Below, piece by piece: positions 58,691 to 64,000 of a stretch of DNA of 64,000 nt. The first letter of the stretch is position 1. Each line of letters starts with the position of its first letter. The stretch spans positions 47,455-111,454 of the forward strand of contig JAFXRZ010000002.1 in NCBI GenBank assembly GCA_017536105.1. Direction: 5' to 3'. Below the pieces are notes generated by a model. It saw only the letters and a list, made by a program, of their open reading frames with translations, was not told where the DNA came from and did not search any database. The position numbers and the translations under genes are program-made. This DNA comes from Ruminococcus sp. GTDB taxonomy: Bacteria; Bacillota_A; Clostridia; Oscillospirales; Ruminococcaceae.

Positions 58691-59363
58691 GCTGAGGACA
58701 GTGTTGCATACACCCGTTCGGGTCAGTCCGGGGATGGGTTTTGGGATAAAAACGGGTCGCGGGAAACAAAATATTAGGTCGGAGTTAATATTTATTTAAC
58801 ATTTATACGTCGAATTATTCATCGCTTTTGAGGTTCGCAGGCCTTTTTTCGTATACTTTGCAGATTTATGCAGTAATTTCTGAAAAAAGCCCTGTTTTTC
58901 AACATTATGTTGAAAACTACGGTTGAAAGCGGCCTCTCAACAAGCGAAAATGTTGAAAAGCCTGTTGAAACCGTTGAAAACTACACGGATTTTTCGCGCT
59001 TTCAGCCTTGTTGAAAGATTTTTATGTCTGAAAAAACGTACCGGACGGGGCTGTTTTCGCAAAAGTTTCAAGAAAATTTCAATTACAGTAATGAACAAAT
59101 TGTTAACAGCAACAAAGCCTCGGATGCTTCATCCCTGAAAAGCCCTAAAATCCGTTATTTCTCGGGATTTTTAATTTGTTCCGTCAAAACAGCCTCGGAT
59201 AAAAGTCAAAAGTCCGTAAAATTGTACAGTTATTCTTCTTTTCGCACAAAAGCACGTTTCCCGGAAAACGAGTCCGTTTCTGCGGACTTTTCGTGCTTTT
59301 TCGGCCTATGATCGCTCTGTTACTTTTGTAACTTTTCTGTAATCTTATCCGCGGACAGCAACA
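58691..59363. other. Gene-free AT-rich region
   Basis: I find no credible gene in these 670 bases; the longest open frame (59024-59311, plus strand) has no ribosome site and a composition unlike its neighbours. The main visible structure is a cluster of GTTGAAA heptamers (58895-59016). The palindrome GTTAC-tttt-GTAAC at 59320 is weak. It could be a decayed gene or a regulatory region. Confidence 0.6.
58895..59016. repeat. Cluster of GTTGAAA repeats
   Basis: Six direct copies of GTTGAAA (58909, 58922, 58952, 58964, 58973, 59010) and one inverted (58897), the first two forming the palindrome TTTTCAACAT-t-ATGTTGAAAA. Spacing is irregular (9-37 bases). Confidence 0.65.
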
Positions 59364-60053
59364 TCATCTTGTGGTCAGGAATTTGATGGCACGCTCTATC
59401 GAGTCCTTTGAGTTGCCCCAGTCGGCGTTCTTGGCGGTGTTGCGGTAGTCGTACATCTTGCAGTAATGGGAAACATCGGCCTCCAGCCGGTCGAGGTATT
59501 TCTTCGTCAGCTCGCTGCAGGCATCCACGAAGTCCTTGAATGTGCGCTTGTCCATGTTCTGAGAAGCCTGCACCACCAGCATCTCGTAGTGGGGAAGGCA
59601 GAGCTGCTCCTGCTGGGCGAAGAGGTCGCGGAACTCCTTCTCCTTGGCGTAGAGCTCGAAAAACGTCACCATGAGCCGGGACATTCCCCATTCTATCTTC
59701 GAGCAGACAAAGCAGTCGCTGTTTATCTGGGAGACCTTTTTCTGCTTGGCGGTCTTGCTCTCGAGGAGGCCTGCTTTCGCCTTGGCGAAGATGTCCTTCT
59801 GCATCTGCTGCAAATGGGTCTGGAGCATAAGGGCAAGGGACAGCCTGTTCTTGCAGGCACGCATCTGCTCGAAATGGGTCTTGCAGAAGCCCAGCTTGTT
59901 GGTCTCGATGCGGACGTCGGGCTCCATCATGGCAGCTCCCATTATATAATCCACGGTCCTCTGCTCCAGCATATCGCGCATACGGCAGATAGGGCAGCCG
60001 CACTTGGGCTCGAATATCTCATTTACGGGTATGGTCAGAATGCTTTCTCTCAT
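59364..60053 (-). CDS. DUF6062-like Cys-rich protein
   Basis: A 229-residue soluble protein with a regular set of Cys/His motifs: CGCPICRMRDM (18-), GFCKTHFEQM (about 56), DCFVCSKIEW (about 113), CLPHYEML (about 152) and YCKMYDYRN (about 197). The layout corresponds to what I know as DUF6062, of unknown function, probably metal binding. AAGGAGG lies before the ATG. Last gene of a three-gene minus-strand unit. Confidence 0.78.
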   Translation of the reverse strand: MRESILTIPVNEIFEPKCGCPICRMRDMLEQRTVDYIMGAAMMEPDVRIETNKLGFCKTHFEQMRACKNRLSLALMLQTHLQQMQKDIFAKAKAGLLESKTAKQKKVSQINSDCFVCSKIEWGMSRLMVTFFELYAKEKEFRDLFAQQEQLCLPHYEMLVVQASQNMDKRTFKDFVDACSELTKKYLDRLEADVSHYCKMYDYRNTAKNADWGNSKDSIERAIKFLTTR

Positions 60054-60087
60054 AATTATCCTCCTTCACTGTACCGGCGTATCCGCA

Positions 60088-60498
60088 TCAAGTGATGTTG
60101 TTATTGCTTCTTATCTCTGTCCCATTAAAGGAAAAGCTGATATCAACGCCGTAGTTCCTGCCTTCGCTGTTCACGACCCGCCAGGAAAAGCCTGTTTCTT
60201 CGTCTTTATAATTGGAGCAATGGCTCAGGGTGTAGGGGTCTCCGGAATCATATTTTTCGACAAGGGTCAGACGGTCTTTGACAGAAGAATACAGCGCAGA
60301 CATCACTGTTCTGCTGAATTCTATCGCGATCAGGTCATAGCCGCCGTACTTTGAAACTGCAAGCTCAAAAAATCCGGCTGGAGAGTATTCGCCGATATCT
60401 TTTTCAATGGACAGCGAATCTGAAAAGAAGCTTTCTCTTCCGCTTTCGTCTTTATAACGCACGATGCAGCTTATGGCCTTGCTGCCGATCTCTTTCAT
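60088..60498 (-). CDS. Small protein of unknown function
   Basis: A 136-residue acidic, strand-rich protein (ISCIVRYKDESGRESFFSDS ... YGVDISFSFNGTEIRSNNNI) with no signal peptide or family that I recognise. GGAGG followed by AAAAAGGAT precedes the ATG. Between the 23-residue frame (60533) and the DUF6062-like gene, same strand, 34-base gaps. Confidence 0.75.
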   Translation of the reverse strand: MKEIGSKAISCIVRYKDESGRESFFSDSLSIEKDIGEYSPAGFFELAVSKYGGYDLIAIEFSRTVMSALYSSVKDRLTLVEKYDSGDPYTLSHCSNYKDEETGFSWRVVNSEGRNYGVDISFSFNGTEIRSNNNIT

Positions 60499-60532
60499 AT
60501 CCTTTTTCCTCCGTTTTCTTTGCAGTTTTTGT

Positions 60533-60604
60533 TCAGCTCGGAGCCTGCCGGCTTTTGCAGCAGGAGATCATTTTTTCGATCATTTCCTCTGTCTTTGTGT
60601 TCAT
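60533..60604 (-). CDS. Possible 23-residue small protein heading the DUF6062 operon
   Basis: A short frame MNTKTEEMIEKMISCCKSRQ... with a strong site GAAGGAG seven bases upstream of ATG and directly behind a good promoter. It forms an amphipathic helix with a CC pair. It may be a real small protein or a leader peptide; only translation data can tell. Confidence 0.5.
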   Translation of the reverse strand: MNTKTEEMIEKMISCCKSRQAPS

Positions 60605-60627
60605 GATCGTTCTCCTTCGGCTTCGGC

Positions 60628-60656
60628 TTGCAATTATTGTCTGTTTATAGTATAAT
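60628..60656 (+). promoter_or_regulatory. Promoter of the OGG-type glycosylase gene
   Basis: TTGCAA-N17-TATAAT. Its -10 box overlaps that of the opposing promoter at 60649-60677. Confidence 0.82.
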
Positions 60657-60677
60657 ATATTTACAACGATTTTGCAA
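60649..60677 (-). promoter_or_regulatory. Promoter of the DUF6062 operon
   Basis: Minus-strand TTGCAA-N17-TATACT, leading to the 23-residue frame. Overlap of the two -10 boxes means that only one polymerase can bind at a time. Confidence 0.75.
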
Positions 60678-60694
60678 GCTTTTTGGAGGGTATT

Positions 60695-61504
60695 ATGGAT
60701 TATTCGATCTCCGGGAAAGATATCATTCTCAAACAGCCGGACTTTGACCTTGCTCAGACACTGGACTGCGGTCAGGCTTTCCGATGGGCGATGCTTCCCG
60801 ACGGCAGCTTTGAGGGGCATTATCTCAACGCATATCTTCACATTTCCGCAGAAGAGGAAGAGGGGGTGTTCCGCCTGCACGACACGGCGGAAGAGGACTT
60901 CTTAGGCAAATGGTACAATTATTTGGACTTATCCACAGACTACGGTGAGCTGAAACGCAGATTCTCGGAGGACGAGACCCTTGCCAAAGCCTGCAAATAC
61001 GCCGGAGGCATACGCCTGCTGCGGCAGGACAGCTGGGAGACTCTTTCCAGCTTCATAATCTCACAGAACAACAACATCCCCCGGATAAAGGGCATAATCG
61101 GCAGGCTCTGCGAGCACTGGGAGGGCTACCCGACGATAGAACAGCTTTCCGGCGAGACGGCAGAGAGCCTGAGCTTCCTGCGCTCGGGGTTCAGGGCGAA
61201 GTATCTTGTGGATGCGGTGCAGAAGCTTTCCGACGGCACTATCTCCCTTGAAAAAGTCGCAGCGATGCCCCTTGCAGAGGCAGAGGCAGCGCTCAGGCAG
61301 ATAAAGGGCGTAGGCGCAAAAGTCGCAAGCTGTGCCCTGCTTTTCGGTATGTACAGGACGGATGCCTTCCCTGTGGATGTGTGGGTGAAGAGGGTGCTTG
61401 AGCGGTGGTATCCCAACGGTCTGCCGGAGTGCGTGAAGGGCGTTGAGGGCATCGCCCAGCAGTATCTTTTCCATTACATAAGGACAGCAAGCCCCAAAGA
61501 TTAA
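60695..61504 (+). CDS. ogg: 8-oxoguanine DNA glycosylase, OGG1 type
   Basis: A 269-residue base-excision-repair enzyme (HhH-GPD). N-terminal OGG_N domain (FDLAQTLDCGQAFRW ... EGHYLNAYLHIS), helix-hairpin-helix IKGVGAKVASCALLFGMY with the catalytic Lys in GAKVA, catalytic Asp in AFPVDVWVKRVL, and FIISQNNNIPRIKGIIGRLC as in OGG1. Bifunctional glycosylase/AP lyase removing 8-oxoG. Start at the ATG with GGAGGG upstream; TTG at 60683 overlaps the ribosome site. Confidence 0.93.
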   Translation: MDYSISGKDIILKQPDFDLAQTLDCGQAFRWAMLPDGSFEGHYLNAYLHISAEEEEGVFRLHDTAEEDFLGKWYNYLDLSTDYGELKRRFSEDETLAKACKYAGGIRLLRQDSWETLSSFIISQNNNIPRIKGIIGRLCEHWEGYPTIEQLSGETAESLSFLRSGFRAKYLVDAVQKLSDGTISLEKVAAMPLAEAEAALRQIKGVGAKVASCALLFGMYRTDAFPVDVWVKRVLERWYPNGLPECVKGVEGIAQQYLFHYIRTASPKD

Positions 61505-61532
61505 ATTTTTCTTAATTTGCGCGGTTTGACCC

Positions 61533-61561
61533 TTTACAAAACTAAAGAGATATGCTATAAT
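61533..61561 (+). promoter_or_regulatory. Promoter of purA
   Basis: TTTACA-N17-TATAAT with extended TGn, giving a leader of about 70 bases. Confidence 0.85.
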
Positions 61562-61637
61562 TTAGTGTGGTGTTGCCGTTTGAAGAGCGATCGGCACAAC
61601 CGCATCACTGCTTTTTATAAGCAAGGAGGAAATTTTA

Positions 61638-62930
61638 ATGGTAAGAGCTATTGTAGGCGCCAACTGGGGAGACGAGGGCAAGGGCAAGATAACCGACATG
61701 ATGGCGCAGGAGTCCGACATCGTTATCCGCTTCCAGGGCGGTGCCAATGCAGGTCACACCATAGTAAACCACTATGGCAAGTTCGCGCTGCACACACTTC
61801 CCTCCGGCGTTTTCTACGATCATACAACAAGCATAATCGGCAACGGCGTTGCACTTGACGTACAGAAATTCTTCAACGAAGTTGCAGACATCACCTCCAA
61901 GGGTGTTCCGATGCCGAAGATACTTATTTCCGACCGCGCACAGATCGTTATGCCCTATCATGTGCTTTTCGATCAGTACGAGGAAGAGCGTCTCGGAAAG
62001 GCGAGCTTCGGTTCCACAAAGTCCGGTATTGCTCCCTTCTATTCCGACAAATACGCAAAGATCGGCTTCCAGGTGCAGGAGCTTTTCCACGAGGATACCC
62101 TCAAGGTCAAGATCGCCCGTGTGCTTGAGCAGAAGAACATCCTTCTCGAGCACCTCTATCACAAGCCTGCCCTTGACGCTGATGAGCTTTTTGCTACTCT
62201 GATGAAGTACAAGGAGATGCTTGCACCTTACGTCTGCGATGTTTCCGCTTATCTCTGGCAAGCTATTCAGGACGGCAAGGATATACTGCTCGAGGGTCAG
62301 CTGGGTTCGCTGAAGGATCCCGACCACGGCATCTATCCCATGGTAACTTCTTCCTCGACCCTTGCAGGCTACGGTGCTATCGGCGCAGGTCTGCCTCCCT
62401 ACGAGATCAAGAAGATCGTTACTGTCTGCAAGGCTTATTCTTCGGCAGTAGGTGCAGGAGAGTTCGTTTCCGAGATCTTCGGCGACGAGGCTGAGGAGCT
62501 GAGAAGACGCGGAGGAGACGGCGGAGAATACGGTGCTACCACCCACAGACCGAGAAGAATGGGCTGGTTCGACTGCGTGGCTTCCAAGTATGGCTGCCGC
62601 ATCCAGGGCACGACGGACGTTGCATTTACAGTTCTCGACGTTCTGGGCTATCTCGACAAGATCCCTGTATGCGTGGGCTACGAGCTGGACGGCAAGGTCA
62701 TCACAGACTTCCCCACCACACAGGTCCTTGCAAAGTGCAAGCCGGTGCTTGAAGTCCTCGACGGCTGGAAGACCGACATCCGCGGTATCCGCAACTACAA
62801 CGAGCTTCCCGAGAACTGCCGCAAGTACATCGAGTTCGTGGAGAAGCAGATAGGCTTCCCCATAACAATGGTCTCCAACGGTCCTAAGAGAGAGGACATC
62901 ATTTACAGGGAGAGCGCACTTTCCAAGTGA
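61638..62930 (+). CDS. purA: Adenylosuccinate synthetase
   Basis: A 430-residue GTP-dependent enzyme joining IMP and Asp in AMP synthesis. GANWGDEGKGK near the N-terminus with the catalytic Asp and His in GGANAGHT; FGSTKSGIAP; and EYGATTHRPRRMGWFDCVA. The usual EGAQG loop reads EGQLGSLKDPDHG, and later positions differ from standard PurA, so it belongs to a divergent subgroup. AAGGAGG precedes the ATG. The catalytic residues argue for normal activity. Single gene with own promoter and terminator. Confidence 0.95.
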   Translation: MVRAIVGANWGDEGKGKITDMMAQESDIVIRFQGGANAGHTIVNHYGKFALHTLPSGVFYDHTTSIIGNGVALDVQKFFNEVADITSKGVPMPKILISDRAQIVMPYHVLFDQYEEERLGKASFGSTKSGIAPFYSDKYAKIGFQVQELFHEDTLKVKIARVLEQKNILLEHLYHKPALDADELFATLMKYKEMLAPYVCDVSAYLWQAIQDGKDILLEGQLGSLKDPDHGIYPMVTSSSTLAGYGAIGAGLPPYEIKKIVTVCKAYSSAVGAGEFVSEIFGDEAEELRRRGGDGGEYGATTHRPRRMGWFDCVASKYGCRIQGTTDVAFTVLDVLGYLDKIPVCVGYELDGKVITDFPTTQVLAKCKPVLEVLDGWKTDIRGIRNYNELPENCRKYIEFVEKQIGFPITMVSNGPKREDIIYRESALSK

Positions 62931-62950
62931 TCTGTAACAGGCTTTGATCT

Positions 62951-62988
62951 GAACACTTCCGTCTTTGCTTTGGCGGAAGTGTTCTTTT
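62951..62988 (+). terminator. Terminator of purA
   Basis: GAACACTTCCG / CGGAAGTGTTC 11-base stem with 12-base loop and TTTT. Confidence 0.9.
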
Positions 62989-62997
62989 GCTTTACCT

Positions 62998-63046
62998 AAT
63001 GAAAAGTGGATAGTTACGGTGTCGCCTGCGGCGAATTTTTTGATGA
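62998..63046. repeat. Partial AT-rich hairpin repeat (module E)
   Basis: TGAAAAGTGGATAGTTA followed by the GGTGTCGCCTGCGGCGA core; the right arm is missing. Confidence 0.55.
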
Positions 63047-63074
63047 AACTTTTTTTGAAAAATGCAAGTTGTTA

Positions 63075-63104
63075 TTGACTAACCGAATATAATGGTGATA
63101 GAAT
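63075..63104 (+). promoter_or_regulatory. Promoter of mntP
   Basis: TTGACT-N18-TAGAAT. A short hairpin GCAGCC-tgtgc-GGCTGC follows at 63112; no full yybP-ykoY manganese riboswitch is recognised. Confidence 0.6.
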
Positions 63105-63143
63105 AAAAAGGCAGCCTGTGCGGCTGCAAAGATCTCTTTAGGG

Positions 63144-63734
63144 GTGGTTTCTCTGAACTGGGGAATAATGTTCTGGATAAACAGCGTGCTGCTCGGTTTC
63201 GGGCTGGCTATGGACGCTTTTTCTGTTTCGCTGGTCAACGGGCTCAGCGACCCGGGGATGTCCCGGAAGCGCAAGCTCATAATCTCGGGAGCCTTCGGGT
63301 TTTTCCAGTTTGCGATGCCCCTCATCGGCTGGGTGTGCGTCCACACCATAGTAAATCTTTTCTCGAAATTCCAGGGAGCGATCCCCTACATAGCTCTGGG
63401 ACTGCTGCTGTACATAGGCTCGAAGATGCTCTTTGAGGGCATACACCCCTCGGAAGGGGAAAAGAAGATGCAGCGGCTCGGTGCATGGACTCTCTTCATG
63501 CAGGCTGTCGCAACGTCTATTGACGCTCTCTCCGTGGGCTTCACCATCGCCGAATACGGCTTTATACAGGCTCTTGCTGCGACTCTCATCATCGGCATAC
63601 TGACCTTTGCCATAAGCCTTGCGGGTCTCAATATAGGCAAGCGCTTAGGCAGCAAGCTCTCCGGCAAAGCGAACATCCTCGGCGGTATCGTCCTCATCGG
63701 CATAGGCTGGGAGATATTCCTCACGGGTATTTAG
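63144..63734 (+). CDS. mntP: Manganese efflux pump MntP
   Basis: A protein of about 190 residues, six membrane helices in two halves, each with an acidic metal site: GLAMDAFSVSLVNGL and ATSIDALSVGFTIAEY. Exports Mn(II). Start is not settled: GTG at 63144 has AGGGG directly against it, and ATG at 63168 has only GGGGA three bases away; the family usually starts a few residues before the first MDAF, which would suit 63168. Last complete gene in the window. Confidence 0.92.
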   Translation: MVSLNWGIMFWINSVLLGFGLAMDAFSVSLVNGLSDPGMSRKRKLIISGAFGFFQFAMPLIGWVCVHTIVNLFSKFQGAIPYIALGLLLYIGSKMLFEGIHPSEGEKKMQRLGAWTLFMQAVATSIDALSVGFTIAEYGFIQALAATLIIGILTFAISLAGLNIGKRLGSKLSGKANILGGIVLIGIGWEIFLTGI

Positions 63735-63758
63735 TTCATCTGGTTTTATAGCTTTTTT

Positions 63759-63801
63759 ATGCACCTTCATCGGGAGACCGGCGGAGGTGCATTTGCTTTT
63801 T
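63759..63801 (+). terminator. Terminator of mntP
   Basis: ATGCACCT / AGGTGCAT stem with partial inner pairing and TTTGCTTTTT. Confidence 0.78.
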
Positions 63802-63819
63802 ATCTGCGTATAAACAGCC

Positions 63820-63960
63820 GAGTGAATAGTGAATAGTGAAAAAAGTGAATAGTGAACAGTTAAGGTATCGCCTTCGGCGATGTTTTTTAAGATCCGTCCG
63901 CGCAGCGGACACCTCAACTATTCACTATTCACTGTTCACTAGTCACTGTTCACTATTCAC
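63820..63960. repeat. AT-rich hairpin repeat (module E), longest copy
   Basis: Tandem GTGAATAGTGAATAGTGAA on the left, inner hairpins TCGCCTTCGGCGA and GTCCGCGCAGCGGAC, inverted TTCACTATTCACT repeats on the right. It ends at a possible stop codon at 63957. Confidence 0.78.
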
Positions 63961-64000
63961 TGAGTGTCGAATACACGCGTCACATTCTCTCCGGGCAGTC
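63957..64000 (-). CDS. Possible 3' end of a gene extending beyond the right edge
   Basis: Minus-strand frame from the edge reads LPGENVTRVFDTQ and stops at 63957, directly against module E, the usual position of these repeats after a stop codon. Only 14 codons are visible, so this is weak. Confidence 0.3.
   Translation of the reverse strand, partial: LPGENVTRVFDTQ

Noticed and set aside
58895..59016. Replication origin (repeated boxes in AT-rich DNA)
   Set aside because: GTTGAAA is not a DnaA box, and no dnaA, dnaN or parAB is nearby.
59024..59311. 95-residue open frame on the plus strand in the gene-free region
   Set aside because: No ribosome site, Ser/Lys-rich low-information sequence, AT-rich region without codon bias, no promoter in place.
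61638..62930. PurZ-type synthetase (2-aminoadenine pathway)
   Set aside because: The catalytic Asp of GANWGDEGKGK is retained, and no phage genes surround it; ordinary PurA is the better call.
63105..63150. yybP-ykoY manganese riboswitch before mntP
   Set aside because: Only a short GC hairpin is present; the conserved paired loops of the aptamer are not found.

Overview
The window reads as chromosomal DNA of an anaerobic, low-to-mid G+C Gram-positive bacterium of the Clostridia, most like a Ruminococcus-type member of the Oscillospiraceae. Supporting signs are a PadR/HAAS/DUF4097/PspC envelope module, ClpE, RNase Y, an ECF transporter, a T-box in front of asnS, indolepyruvate:ferredoxin oxidoreductase, rubrerythrin, and strong sigma-A promoters (TTGACA-N17-TATAAT type) before many genes. 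The genus is inferred from gene content, not from a marker gene. There is no rRNA, prophage, IS transposase or CRISPR array. The only tRNA is a tRNA-Thr(CGU) beside its own broken copy.

Layout. 1-6.2 kb: a pspA operon (cut by the left edge) with two membrane partners, an L,D-transpeptidase-like protein that has lost its catalytic His/Cys, and a padR-HAAS-DUF4097-pspC operon. 6.5-9.9 kb: rubrerythrin and clpE. 10.4-19.4 kb: one long minus-strand operon iorA / small membrane protein / iorB / ecfA / DUF1275 / ecfT / unknown / truA / DUF5711-like / cvpA. 19.9-23.4 kb: plus-strand membrane protein, hflX and phenylacetate-CoA ligase. 23.7-26.9 kb: O-antigen-ligase-like protein and rny. 27.6-32.2 kb: a CUT1 sugar ABC importer (no ATPase) under a LacI regulator. 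32.6-36.7 kb: a signal-peptidase-like membrane protein, tRNA-Thr, metallophosphoesterase, esterase. 36.9-40.2 kb: a 1107-residue protein joining a LacI-type sensor, an intact EAL domain and a beta-helix-like domain. 40.5-43.5 kb: T-box, asnS, asnA. 43.6-52.5 kb: lipoprotein, PdaA-like deacetylase, REC-GGDEF protein, amidase, pyrB with a zinc-ribbon tail, and a PAS-GGDEF-EAL protein. 52.6-58.1 kb: zinc-ribbon and secreted unknowns, a dead P1B-ATPase-like protein, rlmB. 59.3-64 kb: DUF6062 operon, OGG-type glycosylase, purA, mntP.

Themes. (1) Cyclic-di-GMP: three proteins within 16 kb, one phosphodiesterase with an unusual architecture. (2) Pseudoenzymes: an L,D-transpeptidase and a P-type ATPase keep their folds but lack catalytic motifs. 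(3) Cell envelope: PspA/PspC/HAAS, PdaA, amidase, LD-transpeptidase-like and O-antigen-ligase-like proteins. (4) The gaps between genes are filled by a modular family of short structured repeats that often begin exactly at the stop codon of the neighbouring gene; one has recently been duplicated with the 3' end of an esterase gene, and a palindromic element sits inside the asnS T-box leader.
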